Source: Candidatus Heimdallarchaeota archaeon (GTDB lineage: Archaea; Asgardarchaeota; Heimdallarchaeia; Heimdallarchaeales; Heimdallarchaeaceae). From it: a stretch of 42,868 nucleotides of DNA. Below are positions 27,549-36,788 of this stretch, one piece after another. Position 1 is the stretch's first letter, and each line of letters starts with the position of its first letter. The notes beneath the pieces were generated by a model. The model made no database searches and was not told where the DNA came from. It saw nothing but the letters and a program-made list of their open reading frames with translations. The stretch spans positions 1 through 42,868 of the forward strand of contig JAEOTE010000039.1 of assembly GCA_016839945.1 (NCBI GenBank), read 5' to 3'. The translations under genes were made by a program, and so were the position numbers.

Positions 27549-30422
27549 ATGTATGATATGAAGCTGAAGCAAATATTCTATTTTACGCTGTTTATTAGTG
27601 TGTTATTAGTGGTAAACATTTCTGTATATAATCAACTTGATAACTTAAATCACCCCTATAATGACAATTACTACTATAATCTAAACTCTAAAAATCAAGA
27701 AATTGGCTCATCAACAGAAGTAATAGGAAAGCCTGAAAGTTTTAAGAATAGACTACTAACATGGGAGGAAAATGAACAAAATCTAAATGAGACATTGAGT
27801 GATTTTGACCCAAATTTCAATGTTACTGGAGAATACATAGGTGACGAGGTAGAGGGTGGAATTGATGAAGGATTAAATATTACTGTTCCAAATCAAGGTC
27901 TTTATAACATTAATGGAAACATTTCACAACTTGAATCTCAGTATATACAAAATTCAGGAGCTGAATTGGACCAAGATTTTTATTCAAACAATGCTGTTCA
28001 AGCTGGACTTAGTCTTGAAAGAATTAAAGATAATAGAAGCATTGAGGGGGAATATGTATGGAAGTTTTATTCTAATAACACAGAAACTATGACTTATTCT
28101 CTATATCAAGAGAATATAGACTTATACAGAAATGATACAACTATAACTTATGATTATTTACTTGAATCAAACTCTAGCATTCAAAATGTATTGAATTCAT
28201 CCTTTATTGTTGATTTTGTTTTCGATACTTGTAGAATAATGATAATTCATTGGCATTATACTAATATTGATCCTCCATTAATAGGTGAGAATACAACAAT
28301 ACCATTTATTGTCTTTCGTTTATTACGAAACAGTAGTTGGGATGATCAATGGAATTCTAATTCTCTTTCATTATCCGAATTATTCAATCCAGATGACCCT
28401 TATATTCCGAACACACTAAAATCAGTAGGGTTTTACGTAGTATCACCAGAAGTTTCAGAATGCTCTTTTTTGATTGACAATTTGAAAATAAGAACTTCAT
28501 TACTAACAACAGATGTTAATTTAACAATTAATGACTTTCAAGTTAATTCAACAGGATTGGGGGAAGGAAGTATATCAATCCTAACAGCTATAACCGAAGA
28601 ACAGGTTCAAACAGGATATGAAGTAACATGGAATTTTAATTCTAGTTTTACAATAGATGCACATTACAACCTTTTCATTTCTGGAATAGCGAATATTTCC
28701 TTTGAGAAGAGTATTACAATATTTGAAGAAGATATTATTTTTAATGTATCAATTAGTAGTTTAAACTCGCAAATAAGCAAGGTGAACATATCTCATCCAG
28801 ATTTTTGGAGTTTGTTAGAAGAAATTCAAGGATGGAGTGTAATTTCAAATATCAGTATTGAGGAGGGGTATAATTTACTATCTTTGCTAAAAATAGGACA
28901 AGATAGCTATATCTATTGTAAATTTAAAATCCCAAATTTGATTGAAGATGTTTATTATGAATCTTTGAATGTTTTTGAGTCTGTTAATGCAACATTTGTC
29001 CTAAGATCGTCAATGCCGGACATTTTTGTTAATGCTTTTTGGTTTGCTGAGGATTGTGGAAGTGCGGAATTTGAGTTATTAAATAATAACTTGAGTTTTG
29101 TTTTTCCCCCTTGGATAAACAATGGTAGTGTAAACTTAGTCTTTATTATAACAAAAAACAACAATATAGGATATTCTAATGTAGAAGTTTTAATTTCAAG
29201 ATTACCTTCAGAATTAAATGTTATTGATCTACTTTCTATACCATTATACTCATTCAAGAAGATTAATCTAGAGTACAAAAGCCTAATTCCTGAATTCGAT
29301 ATACAAGAAGCCGGAATTTACGCATTATTAGATGATGAATCAATTCTTGTTAATGAGGAAGGAGATAATTTTCAACTTTGTATCTCTGCTTTCTATTTAG
29401 AAGAAGGGGATTACACGATTCAAGTTTATGCAAATTCAACATCGCATGCATCTCTGTTTAAGGAAATAACTCTTAACATATACGCTAGCTCCATTATAAT
29501 TGATTTTAACTATCAAAAACTAGAAAACTATCAGCAGTATCAGCTTAATTTTAACATTTCATCTGACGCTTATCCGATAAGCTATGCACCACTTATAGTT
29601 GAATTAAATAACAAAACAATTTCAGGTGTAACCAACAGCGAAGGTGCTTTTTCATGTGAAGTGACATTGCCTATTGATACATTTTCAACAACCGTTATAT
29701 GTTCTCTAACGAAAACGTACAACATTATAGTATCAAAATCATTTGAGATAATATTTTCAAGCTTATATACAGAGATATTCAGAAGTGATGAGGACGTAAT
29801 AATCTCTAGTAATATTACAATCACATATTCTTTGCATTATTCAACTTCTTATGACAAATGGTTTTCAACCATAGAAGAGGAGATGCTACCCATTATTGAT
29901 GCATATATAGAAGCTGAAAGTTTACGAATACCCGTTAGTTGGAATTCTGATTATATTTATTGGCAAATACAAGCAAATAACGAAACGAATAACCATAAAC
30001 TAGTTATTGTAACCACAGGACCAGAATATCAGGCTTTATTAGAAAAAAATGATAACACAATTAACGTTCATTTCACAATCAGTTCAACTGAAAAAGAGCA
30101 TTCTAGCCTCTCTCTAATATATTATTTCAACATAAGCATAACAAGTGCAAAATATCAATGGTTGTTGTTTACAAGTGGGAGTAATGATGTGACAGATGTT
30201 TACGACATGGAAATAAATGATCTTTATATTTACATTGGAAGTATAAACATCACAAAAGGAAGTTACTTGATTCTAGAGTTAATAGGCACAAAAACATCAA
30301 ACTCTAATCAAATAACAAACATTGTTGTTCCTCTTGTTTCAAGTTCTGGCATTTTATTGGGGGTTGTTACAGCCATAATGAGAGTATACAACAAGAAAAA
30401 AGGTTTAATTCTAGAGATATAG
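27549..30422 (+). CDS. Large secreted/cell-surface protein, membrane-anchored
   Basis: A 957-residue protein of unknown function. An N-terminal signal or anchor (KQIFYFTLFISVLLVVNISVY) is followed by a long extracellular part rich in Asn, Ser, Thr and beta-strand-type sequence. It carries very many N-glycosylation sequons (NxS/T). A C-terminal transmembrane helix (VPLVSSSGILLGVVTAIM) and the basic stop-transfer tail RVYNKKK anchor it. The centre has repeated beta-sandwich-like segments, including an Ig-like stretch with ISYAPLIVELNNKTISGVTNS followed by EGAFSCEV. Few Cys. It could be an S-layer-like or adhesin protein. The pilus cluster is upstream but tfb lies between, so a link is only possible. 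Confidence 0.75.
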   Translation: MYDMKLKQIFYFTLFISVLLVVNISVYNQLDNLNHPYNDNYYYNLNSKNQEIGSSTEVIGKPESFKNRLLTWEENEQNLNETLSDFDPNFNVTGEYIGDEVEGGIDEGLNITVPNQGLYNINGNISQLESQYIQNSGAELDQDFYSNNAVQAGLSLERIKDNRSIEGEYVWKFYSNNTETMTYSLYQENIDLYRNDTTITYDYLLESNSSIQNVLNSSFIVDFVFDTCRIMIIHWHYTNIDPPLIGENTTIPFIVFRLLRNSSWDDQWNSNSLSLSELFNPDDPYIPNTLKSVGFYVVSPEVSECSFLIDNLKIRTSLLTTDVNLTINDFQVNSTGLGEGSISILTAITEEQVQTGYEVTWNFNSSFTIDAHYNLFISGIANISFEKSITIFEEDIIFNVSISSLNSQISKVNISHPDFWSLLEEIQGWSVISNISIEEGYNLLSLLKIGQDSYIYCKFKIPNLIEDVYYESLNVFESVNATFVLRSSMPDIFVNAFWFAEDCGSAEFELLNNNLSFVFPPWINNGSVNLVFIITKNNNIGYSNVEVLISRLPSELNVIDLLSIPLYSFKKINLEYKSLIPEFDIQEAGIYALLDDESILVNEEGDNFQLCISAFYLEEGDYTIQVYANSTSHASLFKEITLNIYASSIIIDFNYQKLENYQQYQLNFNISSDAYPISYAPLIVELNNKTISGVTNSEGAFSCEVTLPIDTFSTTVICSLTKTYNIIVSKSFEIIFSSLYTEIFRSDEDVIISSNITITYSLHYSTSYDKWFSTIEEEMLPIIDAYIEAESLRIPVSWNSDYIYWQIQANNETNNHKLVIVTTGPEYQALLEKNDNTINVHFTISSTEKEHSSLSLIYYFNISITSAKYQWLLFTSGSNDVTDVYDMEINDLYIYIGSINITKGSYLILELIGTKTSNSNQITNIVVPLVSSSGILLGVVTAIMRVYNKKKGLILEI

Positions 30423-30423
30423 A

Positions 30424-30534
30424 TTAATCTTCTTCTTCTTCCTTTCCTATGCTGAAAGCATGATAAAAGAGTGCGAATATTATAGCTAGAATTACTAGAA
30501 TAATTGAAATTGTAAATATAACTGTGTAATCCAT
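30424..30534 (-). CDS. 36-residue single-pass membrane protein
   Basis: The protein is one hydrophobic helix (VIFTISIILVILAIIFALF) with the acidic tail GKEEEED. The frame is open to 30609, but a TATA box at 30554-30562 lies inside that extension and its expected start falls on ATG 30534, which I choose. It follows RPA on the same strand and ends two bases from the stop of the convergent surface protein. The function is unknown. Very short genes carry a high false-positive rate, but the promoter fit and hydrophobic composition argue for it. Confidence 0.5.
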   Translation of the reverse strand: MDYTVIFTISIILVILAIIFALFYHAFSIGKEEEED

Positions 30535-30553
30535 AGCAATCAGTTGAGGAATT

Positions 30554-30562
30554 TTATATTTA
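30554..30562 (-). promoter_or_regulatory. TATA box of the 36-residue membrane protein
   Basis: TAAATATAA on the reverse strand, centre about 24 bp before ATG 30534, fitting a leaderless transcript. Confidence 0.45.
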
Positions 30563-30612
30563 TTAATAAGCTTTTCGACTAATTGGTAAATTGAAGAGAA
30601 AAGTAACATAAA

Positions 30613-32787
30613 TTATTCAGAGTACATGTTATTTAGAAGATTATTTGTAGCTTCTTTAAACCTAACCTCTTCTATAGATCTTGCAACTATCTCTAAACTA
30701 TCAAGAAACGGATTCTTATTTACTTTACCACTAATCACAAGCTCTGAATTTACGAAATTCTTGTTTTTCAACAAGAAGGTGTAAGGAGCTTTTTCGGATT
30801 CTTGTTCGTTTACCATTTTTAACGCTGAATTGGCATCCATCCCTAAAATTTTTTCAGCTAAATCCCCCGCACAAAAAACATTAATGTTACCAGTTCCATC
30901 ATTTACTACAAAAGTAAACAATATTCTATTAAGTGGGGAATCAATATCATCATGCCTTTCACATGTGTATTTACCTTCTTTTTCATCCAATTTCTTCTTG
31001 CATTCAGGACATAAAGCATATACAAATTGTTTCTCAATTAATTTTATCACCGTTGCTTGAATTGTCACATAATCGTCTTCTTTGATATCCTCAATGTCTT
31101 GAATTTTTTGTTGTTTGGAATCAATTTTAGAAACAGATAACCCAGAAACAAAATCATTCGGAGAGATTTCACCATAAAGGGATTTTTTGATTATTGTATC
31201 TCTTGTTACTTGCAAGCCTACACCATAGCCTGTATCTTCTTTAACTTTAGCGTAATAGATTTCTACTTGATCTCCCACATTAAAATCAGAAATCTTTTCC
31301 ACATTCTCTCTCCAGCATGTAAAGCGCACCTCTGCAGTACTATCCTCAATCTTAAAATTTCTAAGATTTACGATTTCAGTTTCTTTTGTTTCAATTTCTT
31401 GTATTGGACTTTTGTCACTCACAATACCTCTCACATGAACAAATTCTTGGTTTTCAGAAATACTATCAAGATTATTAAAACCGACTATGTGTTGTTGATA
31501 TATGTCAGATTCTACATCTTCGATATTTATTTGCGCATCTTTCCCACAATGAAATTCAGTTCTTGAATATTTTACTCCTCTGATTTCTATTTCTCTAATT
31601 CTGACAATACCATTTACAATTGTAGCAAGTTTGTCAACATCATTTTCAGTTATCAATTGGGTTTTATCATCCCAAATAACCACTCTGATGATATCAGTGT
31701 CATCCGATAATGTTAAATTTCTTACTTTTCCAGTTGTTTTATTATCTCTAGAAAACTCATGCAGAGGAGTTACATTAATTATTATCCCTTTTATTGATGT
31801 ATAATTATTATTTAGTGTTTCATTAATATCTTTGATTTTTGTTAATTGACTTTCTAACACTTCATTTGTGATGATTAAACCTTTTTTTACAACAATATCT
31901 TTTATAGCTGATGACTTTTTTATTTTACTAAATCCACCGAAATGGAGTTCTACAGATCCTTTGAAACTTTTGGAATTCAAATCAGTAATTTCAACAATAT
32001 CCCCAAGCTTAAAATCATCTAGCAGAATTGTCTTTTCATTCCAAAAATTTACATAAATTTCTCCTGTTTCGTCACCAACTGTAATGGCAAGTTTTTGTCC
32101 TGTAGTAGAGTCTGAACGTGCAAAATCCCGTTTATCATCAATTTGAGTAATTTTTCCTACTGTGGTTATATTTGTCTGATTATCTTTTATTTCATTTATT
32201 TTCATTATGGTTGTTTGAAGAAGCGGTAAGTCTTCATCTTTAACACCAGAAGGCCTGATTTGTATTTGGCTGTTTCGACCCAGATGTACCTCAATAGATT
32301 CTCCATCCCTACTCTTCTTTGTGTATCCGTTAAAAATTCGAATTAAATCACCACTTTTACAGTTTCCATCCTGTAATTCTTTGGCTTTTTCATCCCAGAA
32401 AACCACCCTTATACTTCCTGTTTTATCGTAAACAGTAGCTGACTGTAAAACACCTGTTGTACCGTCATTCCTTTGAAAACTATGTTGATCTGCAATTTTA
32501 GAAATTCTACCAAGGATGTTAATATTTGATGTTGGTATATTATCTTCTGTTGATTTTGATAAATCTAATTGACTAATCGGAGTTATAGATTGTACTCTTA
32601 CAGTTGGTTCGGATGACAAATCTACATTATTTTCTCTAGCTACAATATGAGCTGCTCCCAGTTCTGTCACAAAATCCCCCAATTCATCCATTTTGTCATT
32701 TATCAGTTGATGAATTTCATCCTTTCCAAAACCTGTTTCTGATGCTATTAGTTCTACAATCTCTTTTAATGAACGTTGGTTAGACAT
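30613..32787 (-). CDS. rpa: Replication protein A, multi-OB-fold single-strand DNA-binding protein
   Basis: A 724-residue archaeal RPA1-like protein. After a helical N-terminal domain (about 1-60), OB folds lie at about 85-180, 200-290, 325-420 and 445-530. The first three share a pattern of TTG, then a D-T-G or D-T-D turn, then VxFW/VxIW-D/N-EK. A fifth OB region (about 570-690) carries the zinc motif CPECKKKLDEKEGKYTCERH, like eukaryotic RPA70 domain C. It coats single-stranded DNA in replication and repair. No second RPA subunit gene is next to it. The following leftward gene is a small membrane protein unrelated to it. Confidence 0.9.
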   Translation of the reverse strand: MSNQRSLKEIVELIASETGFGKDEIHQLINDKMDELGDFVTELGAAHIVARENNVDLSSEPTVRVQSITPISQLDLSKSTEDNIPTSNINILGRISKIADQHSFQRNDGTTGVLQSATVYDKTGSIRVVFWDEKAKELQDGNCKSGDLIRIFNGYTKKSRDGESIEVHLGRNSQIQIRPSGVKDEDLPLLQTTIMKINEIKDNQTNITTVGKITQIDDKRDFARSDSTTGQKLAITVGDETGEIYVNFWNEKTILLDDFKLGDIVEITDLNSKSFKGSVELHFGGFSKIKKSSAIKDIVVKKGLIITNEVLESQLTKIKDINETLNNNYTSIKGIIINVTPLHEFSRDNKTTGKVRNLTLSDDTDIIRVVIWDDKTQLITENDVDKLATIVNGIVRIREIEIRGVKYSRTEFHCGKDAQINIEDVESDIYQQHIVGFNNLDSISENQEFVHVRGIVSDKSPIQEIETKETEIVNLRNFKIEDSTAEVRFTCWRENVEKISDFNVGDQVEIYYAKVKEDTGYGVGLQVTRDTIIKKSLYGEISPNDFVSGLSVSKIDSKQQKIQDIEDIKEDDYVTIQATVIKLIEKQFVYALCPECKKKLDEKEGKYTCERHDDIDSPLNRILFTFVVNDGTGNINVFCAGDLAEKILGMDANSALKMVNEQESEKAPYTFLLKNKNFVNSELVISGKVNKNPFLDSLEIVARSIEEVRFKEATNNLLNNMYSE

Positions 32788-32803
32788 TGATATACAACTC
32801 TTC

Positions 32804-34087
32804 TTACTTCGTATAAACTTTATGTTTCGAATGCATTATTGAAGTATCTAAATGCTTTGATAAGTCAATTGATTTTTTATTAATAATTTGAAAGAGTTCA
32901 GCTTTATTATTTACTAAAGTGTATAAGAAGTGAAAATCTGAAACGAAGATTGAAACAAAAGAAAACCACAGAGTATTATCATTATTATCTAAAACTCTGT
33001 AGGTCTTTATGTAAGGTACTTTATTATAAAGATCCAATAGCTCTTTATTTGTTATCAGTAGTAAATTCATTAATTCATCACTATCAACAATAATTTTAGG
33101 TTGAATTATTCCCATGTCCTTCAATTTGGACTTAACACGAAATAGAGTTCTAATTGATATCTCATAATCTTGTGAAATCTGTTTTATTTCTGGTCTTCTA
33201 TAATCCAGTTCACAGTTTCTCATTAATTTCAAAATATAATTTTTATTAGCAGAAGTTATAGGAAAACATTGTTTATTGTCCTCTTCTTCATTTATTGGTT
33301 TATCAGAGAATTTCTGAATTGAGTGTTTTTTCCAATCTTTGATAGAAACACCCATATTTAGTACATTTCTATTCAAAAATGATTGTTTCTCTTGAACATA
33401 ATAGATTGATGAATTAGAGATTTTTTGAAGCAAAACACCATATAATATCTTGAATCTTGGAAATAGATGGAATTCATCAATGAACAAGGAATTTTCTTTT
33501 AAATTTTTGTTAAAGTTAAAGGAGAAGAACTCATATGAATCAGCAGAATAATAAGAAGCTACACAGCCCAGGAATATACCCCGTGAACGCAAATTCTGGA
33601 TAGTAGTACTGACGGTTTTTTCAGAAACGTTTAATTTCTTAGCTATTTCTTTGTATAACGAATATGGATTTTCATCTGCTTTTTCAATTATTCTCTGCTC
33701 TAAATAACTAAGATTTAGCTTTGTACTTCTTTTTACTAAACATCTTTCAAAATACTTCAAGATTCGATTATAATTCATGTCTCGGGAATAAATAAAATCA
33801 TGAAACCTTCTTATTTGAACCCAGAAATCTTTATGATCGACAAATTTCCAGAATTCATTTATACTAATTTCTTTATTATTAAAAAAATATTTAATAAAAG
33901 TATTTGTAAAATTGGTTTTGAGGCTAGAAGTAAATTTGGGGAAACTATCGCGAAAAAGATTCTTTACTCTAGTTTCTGGAAAATCGTTAATTTTTAATCT
34001 AAAATTACAAGGTTCTATTCCTCCGCTTAAGAGAAGATTGATTAATTGTGTTTCAACCATCTGCGTGCTAAGTTCACAAAAGTTCAT
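32804..34087 (-). CDS. Two-HTH DNA-binding regulator, uncharacterised
   Basis: About 427 residues with two helix-turn-helix segments. The first is near 155-195 (YSLYKEIAKKLNVSEKTVSTT), the second near 300-340 (PEIKQISQDYEISIRTLFRV). Both resemble Lrp/winged-helix HTHs. The intervening and C-terminal parts look like alpha/beta ligand or dimer domains. No enzyme motif is visible. The start is ATG 34087; a GTG at 34090 is also in frame. It lies 16 bp upstream of rpa in the same orientation, so the two may share a transcript. I do not recognise the family, and the regulated genes are unknown. Confidence 0.65.
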   Translation of the reverse strand: MNFCELSTQMVETQLINLLLSGGIEPCNFRLKINDFPETRVKNLFRDSFPKFTSSLKTNFTNTFIKYFFNNKEISINEFWKFVDHKDFWVQIRRFHDFIYSRDMNYNRILKYFERCLVKRSTKLNLSYLEQRIIEKADENPYSLYKEIAKKLNVSEKTVSTTIQNLRSRGIFLGCVASYYSADSYEFFSFNFNKNLKENSLFIDEFHLFPRFKILYGVLLQKISNSSIYYVQEKQSFLNRNVLNMGVSIKDWKKHSIQKFSDKPINEEEDNKQCFPITSANKNYILKLMRNCELDYRRPEIKQISQDYEISIRTLFRVKSKLKDMGIIQPKIIVDSDELMNLLLITNKELLDLYNKVPYIKTYRVLDNNDNTLWFSFVSIFVSDFHFLYTLVNNKAELFQIINKKSIDLSKHLDTSIMHSKHKVYTK

Positions 34088-34227
34088 CACAATTCATAAT
34101 TTGAATTTAATATTTATACACCACTTTTTGCAAGTGGGCGTCAGTTTTAAACATGTATTATAAGATAAATTAGGAATCAATCAAATATAATAGAAAGAAT
34201 CTATAAAGAATATCATGTTTTATTGCT

Positions 34228-35322
34228 TTATTTTATCTTAATTGAAGTTTTTCTTGTTTGTTTGTATTTATAAATTATAAATGCTGAACTGAAGACAACT
34301 ATTGAAAGACTTGCAATAATCAAGGCATAATAACTAAAAACCCAAACAGGAGGTGGTGCTCTTGCAGGATGTGGAGTATATTTTAAAAGCCATAAAATTA
34401 TATTTTTCCATAAATCTAAATTATCAGTTTGATTTATCCATTTTTGATTGTCACTTATTTCCAAATCGCTAAACATTATTGTTGAACCTGAAAGAATCAT
34501 TCTTGATGAACCAACTCCCTTTGCAAGAAGCCAAGTGAGAAAACCGTTGATTGAATCACGAAAGATGTCGTATTCTTCATTTACTGAATATGATGTAATA
34601 GCTGTTCTTCCTATTGAATATTGGAGATTTTCGTTTCCCAGACTAATAGAAGAAGTGTAAAGTGTAGTTGTATTAATTTGAATTTCTTGTTCAGATATAG
34701 CGAGTACAATTGGATTAATCCTTTCTGTTGGTTCTGTAATTGAGTGTGTAGCATTATAAAAGTCTAGACAAACATAACTTTCATTGCCGTATGTGTTTGA
34801 AAAATCATCTATTACTAAATCAGAATTAGAAAGGTCAGATCCTGTACGAAGACGTGCGGAAGACAGTGTATTTTCTCTAGCTGCAAGAAGATCATTAATA
34901 GAAACTGGATGTCCAGTGATATTTTCGTCTTGTGCTAAAGGATTTCCCAGGAGGAATAGAGAACCACCAAGTTCTACGTAATCTAGAACTGCTTCCAATT
35001 CAGTATAAATCAATTTATCTTTAGTTTCAGAACCAGGATTTGTAAATATTAGTAAATCAACGCCTTGAAGATTAGTTGAATTAAACCTTGAATCATTGTT
35101 GAAAATTAAATCGATTCTAATTTCATCTTCCAAAATATCGGGTAATAAATTATTTAACGCTGACAAAGCGGTATACATCAATGTTCTGTTGAAATATTGA
35201 CCGTGGTATTCATCGAATAGTATAACATATTCATGTTCTGCGTCACCTATTGCCTGATAAAAGTTGGAACTAGCTACAGAGCCAAAGATTAGTAGTAATA
35301 TTACTAGTGAGTATTTCTTCAT
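34228..35322 (-). CDS. Secreted membrane-anchored DUF4350/GldG-like protein
   Basis: A 364-residue protein with a signal peptide (KKYSLVILLLIFGSVASS), an extracytoplasmic domain and a C-terminal membrane helix (YYALIIASLSIVVFSSAFII) with a basic tail. VILFDEYHGQYFNRT and VDLLIFTNPG, then LDYVELGGSLFLLGNP, match the DUF4350 or ABC-associated GldG-like fold, a Rossmann-like non-enzymatic domain. Substrate and partners are not visible; no ABC transporter genes are nearby. NxT sequons fit an external location. The function is unknown. Confidence 0.72.
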   Translation of the reverse strand: MKKYSLVILLLIFGSVASSNFYQAIGDAEHEYVILFDEYHGQYFNRTLMYTALSALNNLLPDILEDEIRIDLIFNNDSRFNSTNLQGVDLLIFTNPGSETKDKLIYTELEAVLDYVELGGSLFLLGNPLAQDENITGHPVSINDLLAARENTLSSARLRTGSDLSNSDLVIDDFSNTYGNESYVCLDFYNATHSITEPTERINPIVLAISEQEIQINTTTLYTSSISLGNENLQYSIGRTAITSYSVNEEYDIFRDSINGFLTWLLAKGVGSSRMILSGSTIMFSDLEISDNQKWINQTDNLDLWKNIILWLLKYTPHPARAPPPVWVFSYYALIIASLSIVVFSSAFIIYKYKQTRKTSIKIK

Positions 35323-35457
35323 AATATCCCGTACAAAGCGATTTGTTAGGGAATAAAAGATAGTATATTTAGATTTTTCGCCCTTTGTGGATTTTTAGTA
35401 ACTATCTGAATAAATCACAAATCTTAAAAATTTTAGTTTCTCGATTGTAATAAAATG

Positions 35458-35533
35458 GCCTCGATAGCTCAGTTGGTAGAGCGTTGCCTTGGTAAGGCAA
35501 AGGTCAGGGGTTCAATCCCCCTTCGAGGCTCCA
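35458..35533 (+). tRNA. tRNA-Thr (anticodon GGT)
   Basis: Acceptor GCCTCGA/TCGAGGC, D stem GCTC/GAGC, anticodon stem TTGCC/GGCAA around TTGGTAA giving anticodon GGT (reads ACC and ACU). T stem AGGGG/CCCCT. Discriminator U, as in archaeal tRNA-Thr, and encoded CCA. No intron. Confidence 0.96.
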
Positions 35534-35599
35534 TGTTTTAATCAAAATATTAAATAGCAAAACTCATAAATTTAGCTTTTTAGATTACACTGAAGGCTA

Positions 35600-36385
35600 A
35601 TGACAAGTCTAAAAACCAAATCAGATGAAGAAATCATAAAGAAAATAACACTCTTTATTCGAAAAAAAAAGATAGACTCTGGTTGTAAAGGAGCAGTAGT
35701 TTGCCTTAGTGGTGGATTAGATTCAGCGGTTGTTGCATATTTAGCTATACAAGCAATAGGAAAAGAAAATGTTACATTAGTTCATCTTCCAGAGAAAGAC
35801 TTAGATCCAATTCATACAGAAGATGCTAAACTTATTGCGAATGAGCTAAATACACAACTTAAGGAGATTAATATTTCTTCAATATTAAACGAAACACTTG
35901 AAATATTGCCAGAGTTAGAGAAAAACAAATTAGCAAAAGGAAATTTAAAAGCAAGAATCCGAGCGGTTATTGCTTATTCTATAGCAAATCTTGATAATAG
36001 ATTAGTAATAGGAACTTCAAATAAATCAGAGTTATCAATAGGGTACGGAACTAAATATGGAGATTTGGCTTCAGACATGTTGCCTATAGGGGATATATAT
36101 AAAACACATTTGTATGGGATTGCAAAAAAATTAGGTGTAAATAAAAAGATAATAGAAAAAATTCCAACAGCGGGATTGTGGCCAAATCAAACAGATGAAG
36201 AGGAAATAGGTGTTTCTTATAAAAAACTAGATAGATTCTTAATCGGGCTGGAGATTCAAGAAGACGAAGAAAGTCTTGCTAAGGAATTAAAGCTAAATAA
36301 AAACCAAGTTTTTAGAATAAAGGAACTTCTACGCAAAAATAAACATAAATTAGAGTTTCCAGAAATATATAGAATCCAAACATGA
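35600..36385 (+). CDS. nadE: NH3-dependent NAD+ synthetase
   Basis: The last step of NAD+ synthesis, amidating deamido-NAD with ammonia. The PP-loop SGGLDS is at residues 37-42. The motifs GNLKARIRAVIAYSIAN, VIGTSNKSELSIGYGTKYGD and TAGLWPNQTDEEEIGVSY are family signatures. At 261 residues there is no glutaminase domain, so it uses ammonia directly. It stands alone downstream of tRNA-Thr. Confidence 0.95.
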   Translation: MTSLKTKSDEEIIKKITLFIRKKKIDSGCKGAVVCLSGGLDSAVVAYLAIQAIGKENVTLVHLPEKDLDPIHTEDAKLIANELNTQLKEINISSILNETLEILPELEKNKLAKGNLKARIRAVIAYSIANLDNRLVIGTSNKSELSIGYGTKYGDLASDMLPIGDIYKTHLYGIAKKLGVNKKIIEKIPTAGLWPNQTDEEEIGVSYKKLDRFLIGLEIQEDEESLAKELKLNKNQVFRIKELLRKNKHKLEFPEIYRIQT

Positions 36386-36449
36386 TTATCTTATACACGA
36401 TTTGTGTGGGGTATATAATAGAAACTAGACAATTATAATTAGAAGAATA

Positions 36450-36674
36450 ATGTCATTTGATGTAACCGATAACTTCTTTCATCAATTAATTGAAATTATT
36501 CATATTGTGTTCTTCTATATCGTAAAAATCACACTCTTTATTGGAATATTGTTTACAACGGAAAGGATTGGGAAAGGCATGATAGCTAAAAAAGGAAGGA
36601 ATAATTATTCCGGAATTGGAAAAGGTTTGCTAATTATTCTATTTTCCTTAATTTTTTATTTTATTTTTTCTTAA
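36450..36674 (+). CDS. Small hypothetical membrane protein (two TM helices)
   Basis: A 74-residue protein with two hydrophobic helices (IVFFYIVKITLFIGILFTT and LLIILFSLIFYFIF) joined by a basic loop (GKGMIAKKGRNNYSGIGKG). There is no recognised domain. It lies between nadE and the RadB-like gene, all rightward. The function is unknown. Confidence 0.5.
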   Translation: MSFDVTDNFFHQLIEIIHIVFFYIVKITLFIGILFTTERIGKGMIAKKGRNNYSGIGKGLLIILFSLIFYFIFS

Positions 36675-36788
36675 GTTTTTCAGTAAAATGATTAGAAATG
36701 ATGAAACTAGTAAGTTTCTAATAATCCTTAACATTAAAATATCATTATTGTTGAATTAATATTAATAAGACTCAACCGAATAGGTGAA

